Shown piece after piece: positions 8,162 through 16,750 of a stretch of 64,000 nucleotides of DNA (position 1 is its first letter; each line of letters opens with the position of its first letter). The translations under genes were made by a program, and so were the position numbers. This DNA comes from Noviherbaspirillum pedocola (GTDB lineage: Bacteria > Pseudomonadota > Gammaproteobacteria > Burkholderiales > Burkholderiaceae_D), in NCBI RefSeq assembly GCF_016632335.1, contig NZ_JAEPBG010000007.1, positions 124,001-188,000 on the forward strand, written 5' to 3'. The notes under the pieces were generated by a model. That model saw only the letters and a program-made list of their open reading frames with translations. It was not told where the DNA came from and made no database searches.

Positions 8162-8999
8162 TCACGCCCTCGGGCAGAGGAATGCTGCGGTGAAACGGTC
8201 CATAGCTGCGCTCGGAGCGCCGAAAGCCGGGGACCTCGGGCCGCGCCGGGGGCTCGCGCCGTTCTCCTTCGACGGTGACCTTGTCGCGCTGTATCAGCAG
8301 CTGCACATCCTGGCGCGGTATGCCAGGCAGATCGATGCAGATCAGTAGCCGGTCGTCGCGCTGCGTAATCTCCACCGCCGGCATCCACTTGCCGGCGACA
8401 CCGCCTTCGCCGAAGCGCGCAGCGATCGGACGGCCAATGTAACGGCTGAACAGCCCGTCCATCTCCTCGGTCATCTTCTTCACCAGCGCCATCGGATCTT
8501 CCCAGCCGGCGAACTGGCTGCGCAGCCAGGCTTGCGCGCCGCTTCTGCTTTCGCTGCGCGCATGCGCCGAATCGCCCTGCGCCTCCTGTGCCGTATCGGA
8601 ACCGTTCTGCGCCTCCACCATCTGCCTGAAGCGCGCCAGGTCCTGCGCGATGCGCTGCGTCATTGCGCCTTCCTTGTCGATTGGAATCGCATCGAATTCC
8701 ATGTGCATGCGCAGGCGCGTCACGTTCGGCCGCAGCGGCTCGAACGCCAGGCTGCCGCGATGCCGGCCATCGATCTCACGCCAGCTGATGAGCTGATCCG
8801 GTATGCGTTCGATGAATTCGGTGTCCCACTCCACTTCCTGCTCATGCCGTTCGGCGCGCCAGTGCAGATGCGAGGCATCACGCTCCTGCACTTCGCGCAC
8901 GCCCTCCATGAAGCGTGGATAGTCCTCGAAGCGCAGCCATTGGTTGTATGCCGCATGCACCGGCACATTCACATCGATCGTCTGTTCCAGGGTAGCCAT
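8058..8999 (-). CDS. SRPBCC (START-like) domain fused to an Hsp20/alpha-crystallin domain
   Basis: A 313-residue fusion. Residues 1-130 look like a polyketide-cyclase/SRPBCC lipid-binding fold, with VNVPVHAAYNQWLRFEDYPRF at the start broken by aromatic strand motifs as in YtfP/CoxG-like proteins. Residues about 205-300 are an alpha-crystallin domain (LLICIDLPGI, VTVEGERR, RSIPLPEGV, DGVLEISF). A Ser/Gln-rich linker joins them. Small heat-shock proteins hold unfolded clients; the SRPBCC half could add hydrophobic ligand binding. It begins a minus-strand unit with the antiporter. A GGAGAGGAA ribosome binding site precedes ATG 8999. Confidence 0.82.
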   Translation of the reverse strand: MATLEQTIDVNVPVHAAYNQWLRFEDYPRFMEGVREVQERDASHLHWRAERHEQEVEWDTEFIERIPDQLISWREIDGRHRGSLAFEPLRPNVTRLRMHMEFDAIPIDKEGAMTQRIAQDLARFRQMVEAQNGSDTAQEAQGDSAHARSESRSGAQAWLRSQFAGWEDPMALVKKMTEEMDGLFSRYIGRPIAARFGEGGVAGKWMPAVEITQRDDRLLICIDLPGIPRQDVQLLIQRDKVTVEGERREPPARPEVPGFRRSERSYGPFHRSIPLPEGVNADTAEAAMRDGVLEISFAMPDPSAVGGRRVDIG

Positions 9000-9119
9000 G
9001 TTCCTCTCCCGCTAAGCTTGGCAGACCGCGCCGCATGCACGGTCAGAGCCGCATCGATGGCATCGGTTCCGCTCGACTAGCACGGCGGCAATCGCATTGC
9101 CGCAGCAGGCAGGGGCACG

Positions 9120-9461
9120 CTACACGCAGGTGAAGTACACCAGGCGCGACAGCGCCGAGTCGAAATACAGCGCATGCCAGGGAATGGCGATGAGCGCATT
9201 GCCCGGACGCGACAGCAGCATCACATAGCGCAAACGGCGGCTGCGGGTGTCGATCAGGATGGAGCGCACCGCGCCTATCCATTCGCCCGCGGCAGTCACC
9301 ACCGGGCAGCCCTGCAGCATCTCGGTGGCGCTGGCATCGCGGGCAAACAGGCTGGAGAACCGCGGTTTGCACGAGCGCGCCGGGTTGGCATCAGAACCGC
9401 CTTTCAGGATGCGCAGCATGCCGCGCGCTCGTTTCCTGTCCGTTTCCATGCTGCTTTCCAT
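9120..9461 (-). CDS. PRC-barrel domain protein
   Basis: A 113-residue protein from ATG 9461. Residues about 40-110 form a PRC-barrel: MLQGCPVVTAAGEWIGAVRS, then LRYVMLLSR and a final ALIAIPWHALYFDSA strand. The family includes photosynthetic reaction-centre H-subunit domains and RimM-like folds; stand-alone copies in betaproteobacteria are stress or envelope proteins of unknown mechanism. A sigma-54-type promoter sits 45 bases upstream. Confidence 0.75.
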   Translation of the reverse strand: MESSMETDRKRARGMLRILKGGSDANPARSCKPRFSSLFARDASATEMLQGCPVVTAAGEWIGAVRSILIDTRSRRLRYVMLLSRPGNALIAIPWHALYFDSALSRLVYFTCV

Positions 9462-9505
9462 GGGTAAGCTCTGCAGAAACCCGATTGCCTCGATACCCAC
9501 TCACA

Positions 9506-9521
9506 GGCAACAAACATGCCC
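9506..9521 (-). promoter_or_regulatory. Sigma-54 (-24/-12) promoter of the PRC-barrel gene
   Basis: In minus sense the site reads GGGCATGTTTGTTGCC. The GG and GC dinucleotides are ten bases apart, and the boxes differ from TGGCACG/TTGCW at only a few positions. It faces the PRC-barrel gene starting at 9461. Confidence 0.6.
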
Positions 9522-9684
9522 AGCGACAGCTCGGCCGGCTTGATGCATGGGCATGCGGCAAGCCGGTAAATTTTGCGCGCAATCGCGGTAAAGACTGCAG
9601 GTATGACAAGACTGTTTGTGCGAGCACCGGCTGCTCACGCCGACATCACCAGCAAACAAGCGTCGATATCATGCCTTGCGGCGC

Positions 9685-9700
9685 TGGCACGAAGCTTGCG
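9685..9700 (+). promoter_or_regulatory. Sigma-54 (-24/-12) promoter of the hemerythrin gene
   Basis: TGGCACGAAGCTTGCG is a perfect match to TGGCACGN4TTGC, with GG (9686-9687) and GC (9698-9699) ten bases apart. The predicted start near 9711 gives a 20-base leader carrying the AGGAGA ribosome binding site of the gene at 9732. Confidence 0.78.
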
Positions 9701-9731
9701 GGAATACTGGTTTTATCTTCAGGAGACAGGC

Positions 9732-10271
9732 ATGGCGCGACCGGCATCCGTGATCATCGACATGCTCAGCGAAGATCACGACCGGCTGCTTGTGCTATTC
9801 ACCGCGTTCCAGGGAATGCGGGAAAGCGCGAGCCCGGAATCCAAGCAAACCTTAGTGGAAATCACCTGCACCGAGCTTGTCATCCATGCGCAAATCGAGG
9901 AGGAGCATCTCTACCCGGCACTGGCGCAAGCACTCGATGATGACTTCCTGCTGGAACTGGCCGAAGTCGAGCACTCTCTGGTACGCCGGCTCGTGGGAGA
10001 ACTGGAAACCATGCAAGCGCAGGACAGGCTCTACGACGCCACCTTCACGGTGCTGTCGGAAACGATGCGCCGCCACATCGAAGAGGAACAGACACGCCTG
10101 TTTCCACGCATATTGCGCATGGATATGCCGATGGAAAGGCTGGCGCAGGAAATGGCTTTCCGGCGCACCGAACTGCGCAGTGAATTCGGCATGCTCGACC
10201 CAGAAGGCGATGATGAGGACGATGGCTTTCGCTTTCGCGTCAACCGCAGGAGCCAGTATCGGCATCACTGA
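9732..10271 (+). CDS. Hemerythrin HHE-domain protein
   Basis: A 179-residue helical protein with the di-iron ligand pattern: His16 (EDHDRLL), His52-x3-Glu56 (HAQIEEEHLYP), His81 (EVEHSL) and His115-x3-Glu119 (HIEEEQTRLFP). Bacterial HHE proteins bind O2 or NO and act in oxygen sensing, oxidative or nitrosative stress, or iron handling. The C-terminus is acidic then Arg-rich. ATG 9732 follows AGGAGACAGGC, and the perfect sigma-54 promoter just upstream supports this start. Confidence 0.88.
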   Translation: MARPASVIIDMLSEDHDRLLVLFTAFQGMRESASPESKQTLVEITCTELVIHAQIEEEHLYPALAQALDDDFLLELAEVEHSLVRRLVGELETMQAQDRLYDATFTVLSETMRRHIEEEQTRLFPRILRMDMPMERLAQEMAFRRTELRSEFGMLDPEGDDEDDGFRFRVNRRSQYRHH

Positions 10272-10465
10272 TTGCACCGCTGATTACGCCGCCAATCGCA
10301 TCGCAGAGCGCACTTCCGCGCTTCTCAATACGTGTGCATCGCTTGCGCGCCATAGGAAGCCGATTCGGGAAATGCCCGCATGACAGGCTAGGCGCAGACG
10401 ATAGCAGTGCGCACAGTCTGCACCAGGTCTGGCGCGGCCCGCTTGGCCGCGCCAGGTTGAAGTGC

Positions 10466-10951
10466 TTAGTGGCCGGTTCCGCCGCTCGAACCCGACGTGC
10501 CGCCGGTCGTGCTGCTGCCGGTTGCGCCCGAGGTGCTGGAGCTGCCCGAAGTGCCGCCGGCGCCGGTGCTGCCCGTGGTGCCGGTATCGCCGCTGGTGCC
10601 GCCCGCACCGGTGGTGCCCGGCGCCGCGGCGCCACCCGAAGCGCCTGCGCCCGGTCCGGCTCCAGTGCCTGCGCCGGCATCGCTGCTGGTGCTGCCGGTC
10701 GCGCCCGTGCCGCTGGTGCTACCCGTGCTGGCGCCGCCGGTCGCCCCCGCGCCGCCAGCCGTGCCGGTACCTGTTCCGCCCGCGGACGAACCGCCGGAGG
10801 TGCCGCCGGTCGAGCTGGAACTGGTTGACGCAGCCGGGCCGGTGCCGCTGCCGGCGCCGGTATCAGAGGATTTCTTCTCACAGCCTGCGACAAGAACGGT
10901 CAGCGCGGCGGCTGCCAGCATGACCTTGGACACTTCGGAGAACGATCGCAT
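10466..10951 (-). CDS. Low-complexity Gly/Ser/Thr/Ala-rich lipoprotein
   Basis: A 161-residue protein from ATG 10951, preceded by AGAGGTGAG. The signal peptide ends in the lipobox VLVAGC, then EKKSSDTG. The remaining 130 or so residues are almost entirely Gly, Ser, Thr, Ala and Pro in short imperfect repeats such as TGGTSG, GATGST and GAGGTSG. No folded domain is visible; it is probably a flexible, surface-tethered chain. The repeats make the length likely to vary between strains. Confidence 0.7.
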   Translation of the reverse strand: MRSFSEVSKVMLAAAALTVLVAGCEKKSSDTGAGSGTGPAASTSSSSTGGTSGGSSAGGTGTGTAGGAGATGGASTGSTSGTGATGSTSSDAGAGTGAGPGAGASGGAAAPGTTGAGGTSGDTGTTGSTGAGGTSGSSSTSGATGSSTTGGTSGSSGGTGH

Positions 10952-11259
10952 TTTTCTCACCTCTCAAAAAGTTTTCAGAAACGACATCGTTGACTGCCTG
11001 CTGCCATAGAAGTTTCTCAAGCAGATCGCCGCGACCGGTACGGTCATGACCAGCTCGCCGGCATGGCGACCCGGACGCGGCGAGCGCTCCGACATATGCA
11101 TGGAAGATGGCGCACGGCCACGCTCCATGGCTGCCAGCAAGGCAGGTTTCATGCCAAGTGTGAAATCAAGCCCGAAATTCGGATTTGCAAACTATTGAGG
11201 GTTTTGTCGCGGGGAGATGCAGCCGCCGGGGTAAAACTTACCGGCAGCGCAGGCAGTGC
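10952..11259. other. 308-bp gene-free region between dusA and the lipoprotein gene
   Basis: Contains the 3' flank of dusA and the 5' flank of the Gly/Ser-rich lipoprotein gene, both on the minus strand. A 62-codon minus-strand frame is present but has no ribosome binding site or recognisable content. No strong promoter or terminator was identified. Confidence 0.5.
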
Positions 11260-12327
11260 TTACACTGCCGCGGCCGGCAACGCCGCCAGGGCTTCGAGCA
11301 GCAGATCGGGATCATTCGCGGCAAGCCGACGCGGGTCGGAGAGCCTCTGTCGGAACAGCCGCGCGCCGGGCATGCCGGCGGTCAAACCGAGCATATGCCG
11401 GGTAATGCTGTTCAGGCGCAGGCCCTGGGCGCGGCCATTGCTGCCATCGCCGCCATGACGCGCGAGCTGAGCAGCACAGTAATCGCGCATGGCTGCGATC
11501 ACTTCTTCGCGATTCGTTTCGCGTGTGGCGTCGCCGTAGTAGCGCGCATCGAATGGCGCCATCAGCCAGGGGTTGTGATAAGCCTCGCGCCCGAGCATGA
11601 CGCCATCGACTTCACGCAGATGGGCATCGATCTCTTCGAGCGTGCGCACGCCGCCGTTGATGATGATTTCGAGATCCGGGAAATCGCGCTTCAGGCGATA
11701 CGCATATTCGTAGCGCAGCGGCGGTATCTCACGGTTTTCCTTGGGCGACAGGCCCTTGAGGATGGCATTGCGCGCATGGACGATAAAGGTACGGCACCCC
11801 GCATCGGCAATGGTGCCGACGAAATCGCGCACGAAGTCATAGGCTTCCTGCTGATCGATGCCGATGCGGTGCTTGACCGTGACATCGATATCGACCGCGT
11901 CGCGCATGGCCTTCACGCAATCGGCCACCAGCCGTGGTTCGGCCATCAGACAGGCGCCAAAGGCGCCGCGCTGGACCCGCTCCGACGGACAGCCGCAATT
12001 CAGATTGACTTCGTCATAACCCCATTTCTGTGCCAGGCGCGCGCACTGCGCAAGGTCTTCCGGCTCGCTGCCGCCGAGCTGCAGAGCGACCGGATGCTCT
12101 TCTTCATTGAAGTCGAGATGGCGCGCGACATCGCCATGGATCAGCGCGCCGGTGGTCACCATCTCGGTGTAGAGCCAGGTATGGCGCGTGATCTGGCGGT
12201 GGAACATGCGGCAATGACGGTCAGTCCAGTCCATCATCGGCGCGACCGACACGCGCCTGCCGCTGTTGATTGTGCTCACCTTGCTGACCACGTCGCCCTG
12301 AGCCGCTTGCTGTATCGTTGATTGCAT
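11260..12327 (-). CDS. dusA: tRNA-dihydrouridine(20/20a) synthase DusA
   Basis: A 355-residue FMN-dependent TIM-barrel enzyme that reduces uridine 20/20a in the tRNA D-loop using NADPH. Diagnostic motifs are VAPMMDWTDRHCR (29-40), NLNCGCPSERVQRGAFGA (109-125, with the catalytic Cys region), VKHRIGID and INGGVRTLEEI, followed by DGVMLGREAYHNPW. The motif set and length fit DusA rather than DusB or DusC. Monocistronic. Confidence 0.95.
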   Translation of the reverse strand: MQSTIQQAAQGDVVSKVSTINSGRRVSVAPMMDWTDRHCRMFHRQITRHTWLYTEMVTTGALIHGDVARHLDFNEEEHPVALQLGGSEPEDLAQCARLAQKWGYDEVNLNCGCPSERVQRGAFGACLMAEPRLVADCVKAMRDAVDIDVTVKHRIGIDQQEAYDFVRDFVGTIADAGCRTFIVHARNAILKGLSPKENREIPPLRYEYAYRLKRDFPDLEIIINGGVRTLEEIDAHLREVDGVMLGREAYHNPWLMAPFDARYYGDATRETNREEVIAAMRDYCAAQLARHGGDGSNGRAQGLRLNSITRHMLGLTAGMPGARLFRQRLSDPRRLAANDPDLLLEALAALPAAAV

Positions 12328-12714
12328 CTATCTTGTTCGCCTGCGCGGTCCCCGCTGCGTGACGCGCGAAGACAGCGCAGGCCTGTCCCTGAAAAACATG
12401 AGAACCGTCGGCACACTGCCGCTTGCGGCCGCGAGGCCGGCGTATCGATCACAGGAAACATGCCGGGATGCCGCGGGTTGCGGCCGGAGATGCGGGGGAG
12501 TCGACGACGGATGAAAGCCGAATTCTATAACGGCGCGCCGTGTGCGGCACTTTGCACGCCATGTCGGGAGATGCAGGAGTCCCCTACTTCCTACATCGGA
12601 TTAAGCGTTTCTCTGACTAACAGCGCCTGCGCGAGCGAGTAAGCTCCAGTTGTGTCGCGAGCCGGATGCAGCATACCGGCGACGGCCGACGACATTATGT
12701 AACAGGAGACCACC

Positions 12715-12909
12715 ATGCTGACAGTGCGGGTATCGCCGACGGAAGTCCAGATCGATGCGATGGTCTATACCTTTGCAGACGCCGATACCGCCGATCGCTT
12801 CTTCATGGCGGATACGCGGGGCGGCGCGCAGGCGATCCTCTATGAATTGCGCGCGATTCGATCCCGGCCGATCGATTGCGACCATGAACTCGGCCGCTTT
12901 CCGGAATGA
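12715..12909 (+). CDS. Small hypothetical protein
   Basis: A 64-residue soluble protein. Its start is well supported by an AACAGGAGACCACC ribosome binding site before ATG 12715. It contains TADRFFMADTRGGAQAILYE, probably an alpha/beta fold. No family was recognised, and there is no transmembrane segment or signal peptide. Confidence 0.6.
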   Translation: MLTVRVSPTEVQIDAMVYTFADADTADRFFMADTRGGAQAILYELRAIRSRPIDCDHELGRFPE

Positions 12910-12999
12910 GCGACAAGGGCGCCCGGTGAGCTTGAAACGGCGCCACGGCGCCCTGCCCTGCAACACGATCCATTTCGCTTGTTTATCTGGATGGAAGCA

Positions 13000-13212
13000 A
13001 TGAATCTGAATGAACTCGAATCTGCGGTAGCAACCGCCTTCCCCATCTTCAAGAAGTATTCGCCGAACCCGGCTGTCACGCTGTCTTCCGGACCGGCGCC
13101 GATCTGCCTGCAAGACTTCCTGTTCACCGCGATGTCCGAAAGCGATCGAAATACACTCAAGGCCGCCGGCTGGCGAACCAATGGCTACGTCGCCTGGTAT
13201 TACCAGCCATAG
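13000..13212 (+). CDS. Small hypothetical protein
   Basis: A 70-residue soluble protein from ATG 13000; in-frame starts at 12991 or 12979 are possible. A helical N-terminus is followed by SPNPAVTLSSGPAPICLQDF and a C-terminus ending WRTNGYVAWYYQP. No family was recognised. It follows the previous small gene by 90 bases on the same strand and may be cotranscribed. Confidence 0.55.
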   Translation: MNLNELESAVATAFPIFKKYSPNPAVTLSSGPAPICLQDFLFTAMSESDRNTLKAAGWRTNGYVAWYYQP

Positions 13213-13313
13213 CGCCTTTGCGCTGTCATAAGCAAATGTGAATCGCTTGTTTAACAACGCCGCTGCGACTGCCTAGAATCGACGCTCCTCGATCACCACA
13301 GGGAGCACGATGC

Positions 13314-14225
13314 ATGGACAGCGCGACAGATAGCCGACCCACCACAACAGCGCATACGACGCCGGCCTGGCTCAGCACCTCTTTTCAGCCGACGCCTTCA
13401 CTACTGCTCAGAAGCCGCTCGGCGCCTACGCTGCTCATACGCCACGATGCGGCAAGCCAGGCCCGTGCGCGGCTGCTCGCGCACCCTCTGGTGCGCGGCG
13501 TGGGCGGATCCGGTGAAACCTTTCATGCGTTGCGCGCGATGGCCGCTGGCCGAAAGGTCGTGCTACCGCTGTTCTGGGGTTTTCGCAAGCTCGACGACGC
13601 CAGGCCGGGACTGCATGGCGCCGAACGGCACACCATGCGCGCCTATATCGATCTGGTCGCGTCGCTGGGCCAGCAGTGCCAGAGCGTGCTGATCCTGGCC
13701 GATGAACATGCCAGGCACAACGGCATCGATGAAGCGACCTGGCGTCCGTATTACGCGGCGGTGGCCGAGCATGCGGCGTCGCTGGGGCTGCAGGTACGCT
13801 ATCTGTCGGACATCTTCAAGTCGCTCGGCATCTGCCGCGCCGGGCTCGAGGAAGCCGGCCGACTCCTGGTGGAGCGGCCCAGGGGAGAGAAGAGAGAGGG
13901 CGCGATCCGGCTTACCGGCGGCGAATGGTCGCAATTGAAGCGGCACGCAGAGCACCTGTGCAAGCGCTTCCCCGAGCAGTTTCCGCCACCGCGGGGCGAG
14001 TCGAAGAAGCGCGCGCTCTACGATCCGCGCGCACTGGCCTATGCGCGGTTCCGTGCGGCCGAGGGGCAAATTCTGCTGCCGCGACTGACGAGAGCATTTG
14101 ATGGCGCTGCGGTGCTCCCGGTACACGTGACCGGCCCGGAAAGCGAGCGCATCGGCGTGCGGGGCCTGGCGATCATGGCGAAGGATGAACACGGCGCCAA
14201 CACCGTGCATATTCCATGGAAATGA
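13314..14225 (+). CDS. Unrecognised 303-residue protein, faintly PvcA/DIT1-like
   Basis: A soluble alpha/beta protein with no transmembrane segment. The middle (about 78-165) carries GRKVVLPLFWGFRK, then a helix beginning GLHGAERHTMRAYIDL, a strand VLILADEHARHNG and YYAAVAEHAASLGLQVRYLS. This order loosely recalls isocyanide synthases (PvcA/DIT1), where a VLPAFP-type strand, an Ala-Glu helix and a strand ending SDGR line the active site. The match is by eye and weak, so I assign no function. ATG 13314 follows GGGAGCACGATGC. No partner oxygenase or transporter gene is adjacent. Confidence 0.6.
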   Translation: MDSATDSRPTTTAHTTPAWLSTSFQPTPSLLLRSRSAPTLLIRHDAASQARARLLAHPLVRGVGGSGETFHALRAMAAGRKVVLPLFWGFRKLDDARPGLHGAERHTMRAYIDLVASLGQQCQSVLILADEHARHNGIDEATWRPYYAAVAEHAASLGLQVRYLSDIFKSLGICRAGLEEAGRLLVERPRGEKREGAIRLTGGEWSQLKRHAEHLCKRFPEQFPPPRGESKKRALYDPRALAYARFRAAEGQILLPRLTRAFDGAAVLPVHVTGPESERIGVRGLAIMAKDEHGANTVHIPWK

Positions 14226-14350
14226 GATGGCGGCCCGGCACATCGGCATCGGACCGCCATCTCAAGGTATCGAACTGCGCGAGGCGAAGACATCGATGAT
14301 GTCCGCGCGACGCGCTGGATGCAGCCCGGGTTGCAGCAGGCTTAAGGGCT

Positions 14351-14785
14351 TCAACGGCCGCGGGAAAACTTCTGCGCCAGCTGGTTCAGCTTTTCCATGC
14401 TCTGCTTCTTCACTTCCTCGGCGCGCTCGGCCTCGCGCTGGGCGCGGCGCTGTTCGGCTTCGCGCTTGAAGCGCTCGCGCAGCGTTTCGGCCGCATGGTT
14501 GCGATGGGTTTCACTGACCTCGCCTTCCGGGCTGCCATCGAGATTGAAGCGCTCCTTGGCCTTCTCCAGCGATTTCAGGTAGCGCAGCGAATTCGTGTGT
14601 ATGCCGAGCGCAATGCGCAACACCTTGCGGTCCGTGCCCGGCAGGCGGGACAAGAGCTGCTTGTCGATGCCTATCGACAGCGGCAGCGCCTGCTTGAACA
14701 CAGGGAAGTTCGCCTGCAGTTCCTTCAGCAAAGCGCGGGCCGACTGGGCCGGGGTGGGAGCGGGATTCGGTGCGTTCATGGACAT
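14351..14785 (-). CDS. proQ: ProQ/FinO-family RNA chaperone
   Basis: A 144-residue protein with an N-terminal FinO fold (about 15-105): LLKELQANFPVFKQALPLSIG, interrupted motif LRIALGIHTNSLRYLKSL, then RFNLDG. The C-terminal third is a highly charged Arg/Glu helix. ProQ proteins bind structured RNAs and sRNA-mRNA pairs. Its size matches the minimal betaproteobacterial form. Monocistronic. Confidence 0.88.
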   Translation of the reverse strand: MSMNAPNPAPTPAQSARALLKELQANFPVFKQALPLSIGIDKQLLSRLPGTDRKVLRIALGIHTNSLRYLKSLEKAKERFNLDGSPEGEVSETHRNHAAETLRERFKREAEQRRAQREAERAEEVKKQSMEKLNQLAQKFSRGR

Positions 14786-14820
14786 CCGGGCAGAGTGGAA
14801 AATTGCGGGAGCATAGCACG

Positions 14821-14885
14821 TTGGAGCTTATGCACCCTGGCCAGCCTCACGGTGCCGGGCGCAGTGCCGCCGGCACTGCGTTGCG
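14821..14885. repeat. Half copy of the 164-bp MITE-like element
   Basis: These 65 bases align without gaps to one end of the element at 29496-29659 (in its minus sense), with about 56 identities. The shared core includes CCAGCCTCAC and CGGCACTGCGTTGCG. The similarity stops abruptly at 14885, so this is a truncated, diverged relic next to proQ. Confidence 0.7.
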
Positions 14886-14969
14886 CCCCTGCGGGGAGGG
14901 CAAAGGCTTGCGTGCCCGGGCCGGCGACGATCGTCAACGGCACAGCGGCATGGCAGCGATGCGACCGAC

Positions 14970-15575
14970 TCAGGAAAACAGTTCTACGTCGCCGCCTATC
15001 CTGCCGCCGGACAGCGTGCTTGCATAATCCTGCTCGCGATTGACCAGCGTATTGTTGTTGAGTTCACGCAGCTTCTTCACCAGCACGCGGCCGGTGCGCG
15101 GGAAGTAATACACCTTGCGCGGATGGATGTCGTTCAGGTCTTCGGCGAGGATGGGAATGTTTTCCGCGCGCAGATACTGCCGCACGAAGCTTGCATTGCG
15201 CTCGCCGACATTGAGCGCGGTCAGGCCGCGCAGCACATTGCCGCCGCCGAACACCTTCGCTTCCAGGTTCTCGCGCCGCGCGCCGGTTTTCAGCAACTCG
15301 TTGATCAGCACTTCCATCGCATAGGTGCCGTAGCGGGCGGACGCGGACACAGGACCGTCTTCATTGTTCTCCGGCAGCATGAAGTGGTTCATGCCGCCGA
15401 TGCCGGACACCCGATCACGGATGCAGGCCGCCACGCAGGAGCCAAGCACGGTGACGATCATCATGTCCTTCATCGTGCAGTAGAACTCGCCGGGCAGGAT
15501 CTTGGCGGCATCGCAGTCGAAGCTGCGGTCATAGTAGACATTGGTGGCGAAATGCTCGCGAGCGGTCTTGTTCAT
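14970..15575 (-). CDS. cheD: Chemoreceptor glutamine deamidase CheD
   Basis: A 201-residue protein. The catalytic Cys47 lies in [13 protein letters not shown] and His64 in [10 protein letters not shown], as in CheD, which converts receptor glutamines to glutamates. A downstream [11 protein letters not shown] motif is also typical. It follows cheR by 22 bases on the same strand, so the two adaptation enzymes form one unit. The receptors and cheA/cheW are outside this window. Confidence 0.93.
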   Translation of the reverse strand: MNKTAREHFATNVYYDRSFDCDAAKILPGEFYCTMKDMMIVTVLGSCVAACIRDRVSGIGGMNHFMLPENNEDGPVSASARYGTYAMEVLINELLKTGARRENLEAKVFGGGNVLRGLTALNVGERNASFVRQYLRAENIPILAEDLNDIHPRKVYYFPRTGRVLVKKLRELNNNTLVNREQDYASTLSGGRIGGDVELFS

Positions 15576-15597
15576 GAATTCTCGAATGCTCGGATGC

Positions 15598-16446
15598 TCA
15601 GGGGCGGTTCGCGGCGAGCTGGTAGACGGTCTTGGCGCGCAGTTTGAACGCGTTGGTCACGTACAGGAAGTTTTCGGAATGCCCCGCGAACAGCAGGCCA
15701 TCGCTCTTCATCAGCGGCGCAAAACGCTCCAGGATGCGACCCTGCGTCGGCTTGTCGAAATAGATCATCACGTTGCGGCAGAAAATGACATCAAACGCGG
15801 ATGATACCTGCCACGAGGCGTCAAGCAGGTTGAGCTGACGAAAGGTGATGAGTTTTCTCAGCTCCGGGCGCACCCGAACCAGGCCTTCCTTGGCGCCGGT
15901 GCCCTTCAGGAAGAAGCGTTTCAGCCGCTCGGGAGACAGCCGCTCGACGCGCTCCATCGGATACACGCCCGCCTCGGCGGTGGCCAGCACATTGGTATCG
16001 ATGTCGGTGGCGAGAATCTGCGCCGGCGGCGTCAGGGTGCCGAAGGCTTCGCACAACGTCATCGCGATCGAATACGGTTCCTCTCCGGTGGAGCTGGCGC
16101 AGCACCAGATCTGCACCGCATCGCGCTGGCGCACATGGTCGGCCAGCACCGGGAAGTGATGCTCTTCGCGGAAAAAGGATGTCAGGTTCGTGGTCAGCGA
16201 ATTGGTGAAGGCTTCCCATTCGGCGTCGTCGCCATTGCGCTCGAGCGCGTCGAGATAGCCTTCGAACGAGTTCATGCCCACCGCGCGCAACCGGCGCGCC
16301 AGGCGGCTGTACACCATTTCCTGCTTGCCCGCGGCAAGCGCAATGCCCGCGCGCCGGTAAATCAGCGCGCGCACCCGCTCGAAATCGCGCGGCGTGAAGT
16401 CGAATTCCTTTAGTCCATCAGGGCGCGTCTGGCGACCGGGTTTCAT
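15598..16446 (-). CDS. cheR: Chemotaxis protein methyltransferase CheR
   Basis: A 282-residue SAM-dependent methyltransferase that methylates chemoreceptor glutamates. An N-terminal helical CheR domain ([17 protein letters not shown]) precedes the SAM-binding half, with [33 protein letters not shown] and [16 protein letters not shown] 16446 was chosen because of an AAAAGGACT ribosome binding site; upstream in-frame codons read as non-coding. A near-consensus FliA promoter lies 90 bases upstream. Confidence 0.94.
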   Translation of the reverse strand: MKPGRQTRPDGLKEFDFTPRDFERVRALIYRRAGIALAAGKQEMVYSRLARRLRAVGMNSFEGYLDALERNGDDAEWEAFTNSLTTNLTSFFREEHHFPVLADHVRQRDAVQIWCCASSTGEEPYSIAMTLCEAFGTLTPPAQILATDIDTNVLATAEAGVYPMERVERLSPERLKRFFLKGTGAKEGLVRVRPELRKLITFRQLNLLDASWQVSSAFDVIFCRNVMIYFDKPTQGRILERFAPLMKSDGLLFAGHSENFLYVTNAFKLRAKTVYQLAANRP

Positions 16447-16535
16447 GCGTAGTCCTTTTGGCAGCGTGGTGAAGGAAGCGAAGCGCAAGCCGGTCCGGAG
16501 TCGGCTCGATGCGCCCGCGATGCTGCGATGGCCCT

Positions 16536-16562
16536 TTAACGGCAGCGCCGGCGGCGACTTTA
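16536..16562 (-). promoter_or_regulatory. FliA (sigma-28) flagellar promoter for cheR-cheD
   Basis: In minus sense the site reads TAAAGTCG, 11 bases, then GCCGTTAA. The E. coli sigma-28 consensus is TAAAGTTT-N11-GCCGATAA, giving 6/8 and 7/8 matches with exact spacing. It places cheR-cheD in the late flagellar regulon. Confidence 0.72.
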
Positions 16563-16750
16563 ATCGGCTCGCCGCCACGCCGCATCCGAGCCTGCGAGCA
16601 ACATCGGTTGCGAATTGTCACATCGCAGTGCGCGTGGGGCGTAACAGCTTCAGGTTTTGGGGCAAAAATGGTATCGTGCGGCAATCGAAAAATCCTTACG
16701 GAAATTTTTTCCCAGGAAACTCTGCCGAGAGCATATCGAAGAACAAATCC

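Noticed and set aside
10497-11009. A Pro/Val/Ala-rich plus-strand frame opposite the Gly/Ser-rich lipoprotein
   Set aside because: The minus-strand frame has a ribosome binding site, signal peptide and lipobox. The plus-strand frame is its repetitive shadow.
12601-13257. A 218-codon minus-strand frame over the two small plus-strand genes
   Set aside because: It is Arg/Cys/His-rich with no start signal. The small plus-strand genes have good ribosome binding sites and protein-like composition.
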